Below are positions 43,621-55,676 of a DNA stretch of 64,000 bases, piece by piece. Within the stretch, counting starts at the first letter, position 1. Each line of letters begins with the position of its first letter. This DNA is from Panicum virgatum (lineage: Eukaryota > Streptophyta > Magnoliopsida > Poales > Poaceae). The translations under genes were made by a program, and so were the position numbers. The DNA is taken from contig NC_053144.1 in the NCBI RefSeq assembly GCF_016808335.1, positions 19,638,403-19,702,402 of the forward strand. Reading direction: 5' to 3'. The notes below the pieces were generated by a model that did no database searches, was not told where the DNA came from, and worked only from the letters and a program-made list of their open reading frames with translations.

Positions 43621-44080
43621 GAAGTCGCGCTCATCGTAGCACGGCAGCAGTCGCCGTCCTCCCGGCTCCCTATACCAGCTCCCCGCCTCCCGCTCGCAGC
43701 AGCCGCTCGGCCGCGCCCCGCAGCAAGCCCGCAGCCGCTCGCCCGCGCTAGGTTGCGCGCAGCCGCCTCCGCCGCTCGATGCGCTGCCAGCCCGCGTGGC
43801 TCGATGTGCTGCCGGCCTGCGCGCTCGATACCCGATGCGCCACGCCGCCGCCCTCCTGCAGGCCGCAGTAGCCGCCCGCCCGGCGCCCGTACGCCGCAGC
43901 AGCAGGTGCCCGCTCCGGCCCCGCCGATGGATGCACCGTCGATCGCCGCGCCCAGCTCTATGCACCGCCAGCAGCCCCGTCCGCCAGTCACGCGCCACGG
44001 CGCCATACCGAAAAAGGGAAATTTTCCCTCCCTCATGCGTCCAAGGGATGATCTTCTCCTGCGCACAGAGGTATATTTGG
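43621..44080. other. GC-rich interior of the hAT-like element
   Basis: High-GC sequence with CGCAGCCGC-type repetition, open on both strands, with no recognised protein motif. It may be captured host sequence. Confidence 0.35.
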
Positions 44081-44392
44081 GTTCGCTAAAAACCGTTCCG
44101 GTTCGTATTGAACCGGCCGGTTCACCGGTTTCGCAAAAAACCTGCCGGTTCAACTGGTTTAGCGGTTCAATTGCATAGACGGTCTTTTAAGCGAACCGGA
44201 CCGGTGGAGGCTCTGGTTCGGTCTTTTAGCAGTCCGACCGCCGGTCCTGTCAGGTCCTAATAACTAGGCCTCCAACACTGGCAAAATCATCACCGACACA
44301 TCGTTGGGTTCGGGCCGAGGCGGAGGGAAGTAGAAGCATGCCATCGCCGCCAACGGTTGCAGCAGACTAGCATTCGTCCACCCAGATGGTAG

Positions 44393-44420
44393 GGCGCGCA
44401 TCGCGCGCCTGATGTTCTAG
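44393..44420 (+). mobile_element. Helitron 3' terminus
   Basis: A perfect 7-bp stem GGCGCGC (44393-44399) and GCGCGCC (44403-44409) with a 3-base loop, then GATGTT-type spacing and CTAG at 44417-44420, followed by T. This hairpin-plus-CTAG layout is the canonical Helitron 3' end. The matching 5' TC end was not found. After removing nested insertions, the CoA-ligase fragment lies about 2.7 kb upstream, consistent with Helitron gene capture. Confidence 0.6.
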
Positions 44421-46683
44421 TGTGTGAAAAGTAATCAAGACTGCTTATCTGTGCTGGATCTAGTTGAATCGTATGGAATTGTCCGCCTCTCTCATGCGAT
44501 TCAGAATTTGCTCATGCTCAACCAGTGCTAACATAACCTCCGTGCTGAAAGTTCGGTTTGGGTTACAATCAAATTCGCTCATTAGCACGGATCAAACAGG
44601 TGACGAGAGGTGCTTCTTTTTCGGCAGCTTTTGAGCGAGGGCATTGGGTCAAATCTGTTGAAAAATACTTGGCCCTCCATATACGTGGCTTGTTGGTGAT
44701 ATAAGTACAGTCCTTTTCTAAAAAAATTGAAAATCAAGTAATCTCCTATCTAATACTATAAGGTAAAGACTAATTTTAGACCGGCCGTAAATCTTCTCGT
44801 CGCTACGGCCGGCTGCATCTGACTGCAACCACCTCCCTATCTCTCTCCCATCCCTCCTCTCCCGTCCCTCCTCACCTCTCTCTCTCCTCCCCCATCCATC
44901 CTCACCTCTCCGCCACCTCTAGCGCCGCCTCTCCCCAACCCCGTCGCGCGCGCCCTCCTCATCGTGCCCCTCTCCCCTCCCCTCCCCTCCCACGCGCGCC
45001 CTCCTCGTCGGGCTTGATGTCGCGGCGGACCACCCCGGCATGGTGGCATCCGGCGTGCGCCTCGGCGAGCTGCGCCACGCCGCCATGACGCAGGCCGCTG
45101 CGGGCTCCAGGACGGGCGCACCTGCACGACGCTACGGTTCGCGCCACCTTGCCTATTCTCTCATCGAGGATCAGGTTCTCCCTCCTCTCCCATTCCATCA
45201 GCGATTCGTCCTCATTGCTCTCAGATCCAACGATTTTGCACGGTGGAAACTGCAGATCGGAGGTGGAGAGGCGAGTTGCGCATCCTATGGTCAGATGCCT
45301 CACGCCGTTGCTCGAATCGATGGATGTTGGAACCGGCATCCTCGCGTCCTCCACCTGACAGTAAGGGACGTCTCTTATTGCAGCAAATCATCTCTTCTTC
45401 ATGATACAGTTTGATGGTTGTTGGTGCTGGTTGGGGTGGGTCTAAATCGGACGGATGCCATGCGATGGGATGCCCTCAGGGGTGAGATTTAGGGGATCCA
45501 ATGTGGGATCCTCACTGAATCAGAGATTATTACATGCTGCCTACTGAAGATATCCATCTGTCATTTACTCTCATTTTTTCTCTGATTCATTCTTCATCTA
45601 GGTTTGAATCTGGAGGCTAGTTTTAGCTCTTTGTTAAATCCCCTACTGCATATTTGGTTTTGGCATTTTGGTTCTGTTGCAGCGACCATAATGGGTCAGG
45701 AACGTTGCAGCTTTCACGATTTGAATAGGGAATCACTGATGCATATTTATCACTATGTTACATTAAGAATTATATTAGCTGTATGTATATTAATTATTTT
45801 CTTTTGTTCATTTTCCGGTTGAATGATAATCACTATGCTTTTGAACTGATGCATATTTATCACAATGCTTTTTGAATTGATGCATATATTATTAGCTGCA
45901 TGTATAAGAAAATAGGGAATCACTGATGCATATTTATCACTAGATCTAAAAGCAAGATCTTTGGAACTACTGTACTGTTCAGTTTTTGTAGCATGATCTG
46001 AACTATGATAGAATAGGAACATTCCTACTAGATCCCATTGGTTGCTCCTTTCATTAGCAATGTTTTCAAATAGTGTAGTCGGACCTAGTCGCCATGGAAC
46101 CGATCAGATGACTAGTCACGATTAGTCGTCGATCATGCCGATTAGTCGAGCCTAGTCGGTTCTAGTCATCTGTAATTGTCCGTTTCAATCATGAGCCTTG
46201 TATTAGTTGGCAGCAATGGAGTAAATTGTTGAAATGCTTAACTGATATCATTAAAATGCTAAACTAATATCATTAAAATACCTACACAACACTAATCAAA
46301 ATACTTATGATATTCAAGAGAGTATTGAGAAGTACTGACCGATCCATTTTATATCAGATTGCTAGTTGTTTATTTTCATTGGCATGGTCCAGTATATTTG
46401 GGGGGTTTCGCGTGGTGTTTGTTTTTTGGAGATGGTCATGGAGTAGGATACTCGTGTGCTCATCCCCTGTTTGATTTTTTGCGGTCATCAACAGAGCACA
46501 TGCTTGGATCATTTTGGGTAAATATCACGGCCGTGAATCGCAGGTGAGCTACCCTCATTGCTGAGATCATTTTCGAAATATGTTCCACACTATACTAAGC
46601 AACTTAAGCAATTTTTCTATTTAACACAGGCATTAACCTGATCATAGACAGGCAATAATATTCTATTAATTAGGTAAAGTACC
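44421..46683. other. Mostly AT-rich; possible Helitron 5' end, GC-rich cargo, TAGTCG cluster
   Basis: At 44742 TCTCCTATCTAATACTATAA resembles a Helitron 5' terminus, followed by C/T-rich and GC-rich sequence (44820-45360) with open frames I cannot name. At 45720-45960 'cactgatgcatatttatcac' is duplicated. At 46070-46170 the word TAGTCG recurs about six times near 'aatgttttcaaatag', as in hAT subterminal regions. No gene is supported. Confidence 0.35.
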
Positions 46684-46946
46684 TGAAGCGTCCCCTCATG
46701 AGAGAAGACTTAAAAGTGATACAATATCAGTCCCAGGAGGCTGATAACACTTTTATTATATCAGATGGTACATCACCGTACAACTCTACGCGGAAGTGGG
46801 CAGTGAAGCGCCACTATCGCGAGGATAACAACTAACACCCACACAACGATATTAACTACGAAGAGGGGATCATCAGAGTCTTGCGCCATGCGGAACTCCT
46901 GCGGATGACCCTATCCACAGGCAAGGTTGGGTGCAGGACGGAACCT

Positions 46947-46984
46947 CTACTCAACGTCTTCGGGAACGAAGTCTGGATCTTCCT
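46947..46984 (-). other. LTR mini-exon EEDPDF..., second copy, 3' LTR
   Basis: Preceded in sense by TTTTTACAG; reads EEDPDFVPEDVE and TAG. One codon shorter than in element 1. Confidence 0.45.
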
Positions 46985-48083
46985 CTGTAAAAATTAAGAA
47001 TGGGGTGAGTACAAACATACTCAGCAAGTCCAACCACACCCACGGAGGGGTATAAATAGAATATAATGCACAGGGTAAATCAAGGATAATGCTAGGGTTT
47101 AATTTGCGGAAAACTAGTTTTTATGCAGGGGTTCATTTGAAAGAAAGGATTTTCAAAGCAAGTTTCTTGTACCGAGTAACACGTAGTATTGATTCACACA
47201 TGATCCAAGCTTTAAGTTGCTACCGGACTCCTCATCCGCCGTAGCACACGGCACAACTACCATACACTTTTTCAAAACAACTCACGCCAACCCATCCATT
47301 CCCAGAAAAAACACTAGTTATGTGACCACACCGTAACTCGCCCAGTACTGTGGGCACGGCTATTCGAATAGATTTTAACTCTGCAGAGGTGTGCAACTTT
47401 ACCCACAAGCGGGGTACCACAACACGATCACCTTAGTGTCGGTGCAGATCCCAACAAAGACATTACCCACCTTAGCTAGACTTGACTAGCCAACACGGGC
47501 TCCACTAAGGGGCTATTGACCTAACTCCGAGGTTTAACCAGGGCATAAGTCGCACGGAGCTTATCCCTTCTCCTTAGTCACCCGTTGGTCTCAGCTCTCC
47601 TGATAGCTATCATTCTAACTAGTGGGGTATATGCTAAGCCGTTGCTCATACAACGGTCAAGTGGTTTGCACGATAGTGGGGTTAGGCAAGATGACACACC
47701 AACTCGGTCCTTAATTGTGACGAGATGGATATCTCCCTTCCTTTCTCAACCACACAGGTTCGAGCACACCATTTGGCAAATCACACAGAAGTGCCATCCA
47801 TCCCATCTAAACTCATCTTTCAAAAATTTTACATTTTTCCCTTCCCCCACACTCACACATTTTCTCTTTATAAAACAAGTTGTATCGTGTTTAAGGTCCA
47901 AAGCATTCTAGCAGCGATTAACGTCCAAACAAATCACATTCAGACATTAATCTAGGTGGTCAAGGAATGGTTATAACAAATCAAGGGGTGGCTATCCAAC
48001 CATGTATTCAGCAGGCAAAACATATGCAGTTTTATAAAATAGGCCAATAGGTTGTGTTTATAAAAACTAGGACAAAGTATGCA

Positions 48084-48235
48084 TCAAAGGGTGGGATTGA
48101 ACTTGCCGTTCTCAAAGCCTTCCGGGAAGTCCTGATCGAGGTACTGTCCTTCGGGTTCGGGGTCTCGGAACTGGTCCTCGTTCACTTGCTCATAGTACTG
48201 CTCGTCGACGGGTTCTCTCTCGTTCATGCCGTGAT
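48084..48235 (-). other. LTR acidic frame, second copy
   Basis: Preceded in sense by GCGTCGTAG. Reads DHGMNEREPVDEQYYEQ, later DPEPEGQYLDQDFPEGFE, NGKFNPTL and TGA; exactly the length of the left-LTR frame of element 1. Confidence 0.4.
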
Positions 48236-49193
48236 CTACGACGCATACAAACAAGCACACAATCAAGAAAAAGAAATAAAAGTTTTATTGTTGAGCTCGA
48301 ATCGGAAATAATTAAGATATGGTGATAAGAGTAATATTTTTGGGCGGTTTCCTAATGGCATAGCCAAAACTATGTTAGAATTGGCGTGGTAAAGTTTCAG
48401 ATCGATCGGAGATTGTTTGGCGCATGAAATGATAGGCCGAAGAGGGGTTTAGGGTTAAATAAGGATCCAGGGGCTCATTTGTAAATAGTTTTGGAATAGA
48501 AAAGGACTTAGTTGTAATTTATAGAAATATTTGGGGCATACTAAAAGGTATAGGGGCTTATTTAGTATTAAGTTTATATGGTGGAGGGGTTTATTTGTGA
48601 ATAGGAAAAATAGAAAGGTCTCTTTCGTAAAAGCACTTGAGAGGTGGGAGGGTTCTTAAGAATTAAAAGGAAAGGCAGGGGCCTAAAGGCAAAATTGCCT
48701 TTCTTCCTCCCCTTCCCCTCGCTGGAAAACAGAGGAGCGGCGCGGGGTCGCCGGCGGTGGCCCTCGCCGGCGGCCTGGACCTCGGGGGCGGCCGGGAGGA
48801 GGGGGAAAACGGGCAGGGAGGCTCGTGGGGTCGATCCCCGGCCGCAGGTCGGGCGGAGGCGGTCCGAGGTGGCCTGGCCACGACGGCCGGCGGGTGGCGG
48901 CGGCCCTGGGCCAGCATCCCGGAGGTGCGGCGGCAGTCAAGGAGAGGTGGAAAAGCACTAGGGGACCCTGTGGAGTCGATTCCCCCGCGCACCTTGGGCA
49001 GTGGTGGCTTGTGGACGGCCCTCCACGGCGGCGGGTGGCAGTGGACAGAGAAGCTCGCGGCGGCGGCGCTACAGATCTTGGAAGGGGGGGGGGGCTGGAG
49101 GTGGCGGAGATGGTTGTGGTGGCCGTGGGCGGCGTCGGGGCCTATTTGTAGGCGTGGCGAGGCGGTGGAGGCTCGGAGCCTATCTTCATGCTC

Positions 49194-52100
49194 TCATGTA
49201 GCTTCTTCTACTCCGTGTTCGCTCCACTGAACTCTGCAAATCCGTACTTCGGAGTTTCTTGTCCTCCTAGTGACAGTGTCCAAAATCTTGACAGGTACTT
49301 CCTGGTACCGAAGATCTGTCTGTAGATCTATCTCTTCTTCTGGCACATGCTCTTTCTCTGGTACTCTCAAACATCTCCTTAGCTGTGACACATGGAAACA
49401 CCGGGTGTATATCCGACATTCCTTCTGGTAGCTCTAGTCGGTATGCTACGGCTCCGACTTTCTTCAGAACTTGGTACGGTCCAATGTACCGAGGGGCCAA
49501 CTTTCCTTGTACCTGAAATCTTCGAGTTCCCCAAATAGGTGAAACTTTAAGGTAGACGAACTCTCCTGGGTTGAAACTTATTTCTCGTCTCTTCTTGTCT
49601 GCGTAGCTCTTTTGTCGAGACTGGGCGGCCTTAAGCTTTTCTCTAATCTCGGCCACTCTTTCTTCTGCTTCCTTTATGAGTGCGCGTCCGACTAGGGCAG
49701 GTTCTCCAACTTCTGACTACATTAGGGGAGTTCTGCAAGCTTTTGGTGCCCATGGCTTTATGCAAGCTTTTCCAAAACCTAGGGGTAAATTGGGTCCCTC
49801 TATCTGAAACTATTCTGCTAGGCACACCATGTAACTTTACTATATTTTCCACATAAAGCTTGGCTAGCTTTTCTCCACCGTAATTGGTCCGCACGGGTAT
49901 GAAATGAACCGCTTTAGTGAGTCGGTCTACTATTACCCATATGAAGTCATGTCCTTTCTGTGTTCTATGCAATCCTACTATAAAGTCCATTCCTATCTCA
50001 TCCCATTTCCAAACCGGGATGGGTAGGGGTTGCAACAATCCTGCTGGCTTCTGATGTTCGGTCTTGATCCTTTGACACGTATCACAATGGGCGACAAATC
50101 GTGCAATATCCGCCTTCATTCCTTTCCACCAATATTTTTGTTTTAAATCCATTTACATCTTGGTGGATCCTGCGTGGATGGAGTAGGCCGAGTTATGGGC
50201 TTCATCCATAATTATCTGCTGGAAGTCTCTTTCCTGGGGCACACAAATTCTATTTTTGTACCATAAAGTTCCCTCATTATCCACTCTAAAATCCAGTGCC
50301 TTATTTTCTCCGGTCTGCATTCGGATTTCCATCAAGTTCTTGTCCGAACTTTGGGCCTTTCTGATTTTATCCTCCAGAGTAGGTTGAATGCTCATCTTGC
50401 GAATGGAACCTCGAGGGACAATGTGCACATTCAATCGTGTCATTTCTTCCTGCAGATGGGCATCCTTGGGTCCATAAGATTTCCGGCTTAAGACATCGGC
50501 TACCACATTAGCTTTGTCAGGGTGGTAATGAATTTCCACATTATAATCCTTAACCAGTTCTAACCACCTTCTTTGCCTTAAATTCAAGTCTGGCTGGGTG
50601 AAAATTTACTTCAAACTCTTACGGTCGGTGTAGATCTCACACTTATTTCCAATTAGATAATGCCTCCAAATCTTGAGGGCATCTACTACGGCTACAAACT
50701 CCAGATCATGTGTTGGGTAATTCTGCTCATGAGGCCTGAGCTGTCGGGAAGCATAAGCTACTACCTTCCCGACTTGCATGAGGACACATCCTAATCCTTG
50801 TCGGGATGCATCACAATAAATGACAAAATCCCGATGAATATCCGGTAGGGTCAACACGGGGGCGGTTGTCAAATTACTCTTCAATTCTTGAAAACTTCTT
50901 TCACATGACTCTATCCAGGTGAATTTCTTATCCTTCTTGAGCAGCTCTATCATGGGACGGGCTATCTTGGAAAATCCTTCGATGAACCTCCGATAATACC
51001 TAGCTAGTCCAAGAAAGCTTATGATTTCACTAACATTGGTCGGTTGCTGCCAGTTGGAAACTACCTCGACCTTCTCGGGGTCCACTGCTACTCCTTCTGC
51101 GGTCAGAATATGACCAAGAAAAGCAACTTTTTCAAGCCAGAATTCACACTTACTAAATTTGGCATAAAGCTTATGTACTCTCATCTTTTCCAATACTACC
51201 CGCAGATGTTGCTCGTGTTCCTGGACACTCTTGGAGTAAATAAGTATGTCGTCGATAAAGACTACGACAAACTTATCTAACTCGTCCATAAACACCTTGT
51301 TCATGAGATTCATAAAATAAGCAGGTGCATTGGTGAGTCCAAAAGACATCACCGTAAACTCAAACTGCCCGTAACGGGTGACGAAAGCTGTCTTTGGGAT
51401 GTCGCTTTCTCTAATCTTGAGCTGAAAATATCCTGACCTCAGATCAATCTTGGAGAATTACTTGGCTCCTTTTAGTTGATCGAAAAGATCGTCAATCCTG
51501 GGGAGGGGGTACTTGTTCTTGATGGTAACTTCATTCAGTGCCCGGTAATCTACACACAACCTCATACTCCCATCTTTATTCTTGACAAATAGGACTGGGG
51601 CTCCCCAAGGCGACGAGCTTGGTCTGATGAAGCCAATTCGTTGTAGTTCTTCCAGTTGCTTCTTTAATTCTGCCAATTCAGAGGCTGCCATCCTATAGGG
51701 TCTCTTGGTTATAGGAGAGGTTCCAGGGACAAGGTCGATGACAAACTCTATATCCCTATCTGTTGGCATTTCGGGAAATTCTTCAGGAAAAACATCCGGG
51801 TATTCGTTTACTACCGGGACTTCTTCCAAGGACTTGGCTTCCATGCTAAACACCATTGGGTCAGATCCACTTCCCCGGGTATGGCAGGTCACTCGTACTC
51901 CTTCTGGGTTCTTTAGGCGTACCACCTTGTCAGTACAACATATGAGACCATTGTGTCGGCTTAACCAGTCCATTCTAAGGATCACGTCTATTCCTTTAGA
52001 CTTAAGTACTACTAGGTCTGCTAGAAATTCTACCCCACTTAAATTGATCCTTACCCGTAGACAACCTAGTTGACACTTGATGTCACATCCAGGTGTCCGG

Positions 52101-53507
52101 GTCAATAGGGGTGTTTTTATTAGTACTGTAGGTATATTGTGTTTTTCCACAAAACTTGAGGATATGAACGAGTGTGATGCTCCAGAATCAAATAGTATTG
52201 TTGCAAGAGTTGAGCTGACTAGGTACTCACCGAGTACTACGCCATGAGCTCTTTGAGCCTCCTGCGCATTGATGTGGTTGACGCGGGCTCGTCCAAATGA
52301 CTGCTGGGGCTGCCTCATCTGCTGACTATTGTTGTTGGTGTTATTGTTGTTGCGGATGGGCACTCGGTTGGCACCTGACAGAACTGGCCTTGGTCCATTC
52401 ACTGAGTTGGAGAAGGCTGAGGTTGCCGGCTTGTTGTTGGCATATGGGCAGTTAGCAATGAAATGCCCTGTCTCTCGGCAGTTGAAACAGGCCCTAGCAT
52501 TGCTGTTGTTGGTGGTGACTTGGCTAGCATTGCTCTGCGGGGCCTTCGGGGTGTTCTGGCTTCTGAACTGTGTGTTAGGAACCTGGGAGCCTATCACCTG
52601 AGACTGGGTCCTATATTGCATTGGGATCTGAGATATTGGTGCAGGATAGCTGAAGCTTCTTGGTTTCTGAAAGCGGTCCTGCTGGCGGGCCTTGCTTTCC
52701 ATAAACTTGCACTTGTTATCCTTTCTTTCTTCCGCTTTGGTCCTTTCCGTGAGAATAGCCTTGTTCATCAGAGTATTAAAGTCGGGGGTATATCTGAGGG
52801 GTAAGCAAGGTTCGGAGTTCTGGGGTCAGTCCCTTCTTTAACATGTCCTGCTTCTTTTCATCACTGTCCACTTCCTCTGGTGCATATCGGGCCAGCTCCA
52901 TGAACTGGTGGGTGTACTCTTCTACTGACATGCTTCCTTGCTGCAGTGCACGAAACTCATCCGCTTTGCGCTTCATGGTGGACGAGGGGATATGATAGCG
53001 GCGGAACTCCTTCCCAAACTCCTTCCAAGTGATAGTGGAGGCGTCTTCGGCAGCGGCACAGTAATTCTCCCACCAGGCTAAGGCAGTCTCGATGAGTTGG
53101 TGGGCTGCCAGAAGAACTTTGTCTCGATCCTGGCATTCGAACGGCTCGAACTTCCTCTGGATCACCCGCAGCCAGTCGTCTGCATCAAAGGAGTTGCTGG
53201 ATCCGGCAAAGGTGGGCAGCTTGGTCCTCAGAAAGGCTGTCAGCTTGTCATTCATGGTCTGCTCTTGAGGCCGCTTGTTGAAGAGGGTATTGGCCAGTGT
53301 TTCCAGTATGAGGGTCTGGTTGTGTATTATCTGTGCCAGGTCCCCGAGGGGTGGTGGTGGTGGCAGTGGCACTTCTTGATTTTCTCCTCTGTTCTGGCTC
53401 ACTTCCTGTTCCTCCTGAGGAGGGTTCTGTCCATTTGGCTGTACTCCTGCATCAGCGGCTGCAGGGGTCCGGTTGCGGGAGGCCCTCGTACCGCTTCGGG
53501 AAGCCAT
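49194..53507 (-). pseudogene. gag-pol of second Tekay-type copy
   Basis: From ATG 53507, gag is open to about 52776 (MASRSGTRASRNRTPAAADA; KVLLAAHQLIETALAWWEN; SMSVEEYTHQFMELARY), then a frame change. The next frame (52768-51458) has an intact zinc knuckle [14 protein letters not shown], protease [12 protein letters not shown] and the RT start. Stops interrupt near 51460, 50605 and 50155. RT keeps [11 protein letters not shown]. Integrase keeps [16 protein letters not shown] and SDRGTQFTP, but about 200 bases are deleted near 49735, removing the catalytic Glu region, and the frame shifts. The chromodomain (ILDTVTRRTRNSEVRI) is truncated at 49194 by fusion to the LTR. Non-functional. Confidence 0.9.
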
Positions 53508-53791
53508 ATGTGGATTGAGTAGAGTTTTTGTGATATTGGGATTAAGATTATGTGATGTTTAAGTTATTTAATTCGTATTTTTGAAAAGACAGAATCTACC
53601 TTCCGTTGGAAAGCACACAAACTAACAACAAGCACACAAACATAGCAAACAACAAGCACAAACGACTTTATTACTGCAAGGGAGGGTACAACACGGGGGC
53701 AAGACCAAAACGCGTACTATACGTCCGTGTACAAGGTCACACTTAAGGGTACAACTTAAGCCAAAGGGGGCTAGGGTGGCTTCGGGGTATG

Positions 53792-54657
53792 CTACTCGCG
53801 GGGCGAGCCTTCTTCGGAGTGGGCTTCCAGGGGAACGAGCAGTCCTTGCTCACCGCTCTCTAGGTTTCCGTTTTCCCGGGGTTGCACAACAGCTTCTCCT
53901 TCAACGGCGGCAGTAGACCCTTTGGGGTTCTTGGGTGGAGCTTGTGGGGTTCTCAAGAGTGGTCCCTATCCTATGACGGGCGTTCCGAGTAGAACATGAT
54001 CTTCCCCAATTGCCGGGACTGGCGTTCCACTTCTAGTCCATTCTTGCATACGCCGGTCCCAGGCCTGCCTGAGGCTCTCCTGAGCAACCGCTTCGCTGCT
54101 GACCGCGGCTGCGGCTCTTGCCTCAGCTTGGGCTGCCCTGATCTGTTGCAGTCATACCGCGAGCTCTGCTTGCTCGGCTCGATGAGTATGCTCCCTCACG
54201 ATGCTGGCTTGCTCGTCAAAGAGCTGATCCAGGGAGGCTAGGTAGGTAGCCACTTGGTACAAGTGGTCTTCTTCATGGTGGCGCCATTCCAGGCTTCTCA
54301 TACGAGCTTCCCAATCTAGGGTCCTGATGGTCGGAAGAAAGAATCTCATTGGTGTGGGGCTAGGTGTTCTTCAAAAATCTGGCACAGATAACGGAGTGCC
54401 TTCCTGATGGCCAAGGGATAGGTGTCTTGGTGCCTAAATCCTGTGGCAGTCACTCGCCATGGCTGGATGTCGGGGTAGCGGTCGCTTCTGGCGATGACCA
54501 GGATCACCCTGCAGCGGAGGGTTCCATGGTGCTCGTACTCTCTGCTGTAGTACCTTGGGCGTTCCATAACGCCAAGGCTTTCCAGGGCGTTGATCAAAAG
54601 GCTGGGGAAGCCAGGTGCAGCTTGGCAATTGCCCTGGGTCCATCCTTCCTCAGCCAT
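53792..54657 (-). pseudogene. ORF B of second Tekay-type copy, frameshifted
   Basis: Begins after TTTTCAG at ATG 54657: MAEEGWTQGNCQAAPGFPSL, RPRYYSREYEHHGTLRCRV, RKALRYLCQIFEEHLAP. A frame change near 54350 precedes FFLPTIRTLDWEARMRSLEW and a coiled-coil-like region; further stops lie near 54150 and 53970. It ends EEGSPRE. Very close to 28430-29290, and it shows that the premature TGA in element 1 replaced a Cys-Gln (RYLCQIF) segment. Confidence 0.75.
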
Positions 54658-54805
54658 CTGAAAACAAAGATATGGTGAACAAATTTTTCACAAGTATTTG
54701 GATACAAAGGTGACAGATGATACTTATTATTACAACATGTAGGGGTACAGTTTCCATTGATACATGATTATTAGGATAGGGTTCTAGCTTGAACTGCTAC
54801 TCCTA

Positions 54806-55534
54806 TCATGGGGACTCGTCCTCGATCCGGATATGGCGCTTCTTTGGTGGAAGACACTGATCCATCACATCATCTTCGGTCTGAGTACCTCTATCCCAAT
54901 GGGTTTCTTCGGGTTCTTCCTCTATCCACCCACCTATTCCTCTGCGAGCCTCGTATTCTTGCAATTGGGCTTGGAGAGCGGCTAGGGAATACTCGGCACG
55001 TGCGGCTCTTGTCCGTTGTTCCTCCAGTTCTTGGGTTGCCTTTTCTGCCCTGTGGATTTGGTGCTTCAGTTGTGCCGCCTGTTCGTGGTAAAGTTCATCC
55101 AGGCCGATGAGGTAGATGGACAGGTGGGAGACCGTATCTTCTAGGTCTTCTTCTTCTCTTCCAAGTCCTCTCATTCGGGCAATCCATGAGCGTCCTCTTC
55201 CTTCAGTAGGCGGGAAAAATCCCATAGGAGTCCGCTGAAGATGATACTTGTAGACAACACGCAGATGTCGCAAAGCTTTCCAGGCGGCTTTTCGGTAGGT
55301 GTCAGGGAAGCGAAAGCCTGTGGTAGAGATGAACTAGGGGTCCACGTCAGGGTAGCGGGTGCTCTTTCCCACTTAGATCATCAGGTCGCATCGAAGAGTG
55401 CCCCTGGAGTCATACTCCTGGTAGACATACTCTGGTGGGTCCACAACTCCGACGCGTTCCAGGCTGAGTATCAATAACTTAGGAAGGCCGGGCTCTGCGT
55501 GGCAGATTCCGCCCCTCCATCAATTGTCAGCCAT
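54806..55534 (-). pseudogene. ORF A of second Tekay-type copy, with stops
   Basis: ATG 55534 follows GTTCTAG. The frame reads MADN, then TGA, GGICHAEPGLPKLLILSL, with further stops near 55378 and 55335, then is open from 55273 (VVYKYHLQRTPMGFFPPTEG; GLDELYHEQAAQLKHQIHRA; EYSLAALQAQLQEYEARRGI; THWDRGTQTEDDVMDQCLPP). It has one coiled-coil repeat and one THWD.GTQTE copy, where ORF A of element 1 has two of each, so repeat number varies between copies. Confidence 0.75.
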
Positions 55535-55662
55535 CTAGAACAGGGCAAGAATCAGTGGTGAGTGTTTTTGTGAAAGAAGGATTAAGAAAGGAAAAGCCCT
55601 AATGTGGAAAGACTCGAAAACGGGGTCTCGGTCCTAGGGTCACGTCCTACGGCCAACCTAGG

Positions 55663-55676
55663 GCTCTGATACCACC
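55663..55676 (-). other. Primer-binding site, second Tekay-type copy
   Basis: Minus-strand GGTGGTATCAGAGC adjoining the 5' LTR, identical to that of element 1. Confidence 0.88.

Larger units (their letters stand above)
36393..44268. mobile_element. hAT-like element, about 1.2 kb core, carrying two nested insertions
   Basis: Ends are CATAGTTATTAGAACCGG on the left and, reverse-complemented, CCTAGTTATTAGGACC on the right. They are flanked by a perfect 8-bp duplication CCTCCAAC (36385-36392 and 44269-44276). Both subterminal regions are packed with AACCGG/CCGGTT words. Removing the Copia element (36674-42455 plus one ATCTG) and the retroposon (42727-43604 plus one 16-bp repeat) leaves about 1.2 kb, with a GC-rich part at 43621-44030. 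No transposase frame is present, so the element is non-autonomous. Superfamily is inferred from the 8-bp duplication. Confidence 0.7.
46684..49195 (-). repeat. 3' LTR of second Tekay-type copy, truncated
   Basis: Aligns with the first 2.5 kb (plus-strand order) of the LTRs of element 1, clearly diverged in the GC-rich part (48640-49190). It keeps the EEDPDF frame (46947-46984) and the acidic frame (48084-48235). The junction with pol lies near 'catgtagcttcttctac', which resembles the pol sequence 'cacgtcgcttcttctac' of element 1, suggesting a microhomology deletion. Confidence 0.85.

Noticed and set aside
43578..44153. A 191-aa minus-strand protein
   Set aside because: GC-rich low-complexity sequence within the non-autonomous hAT-like element; no motif.
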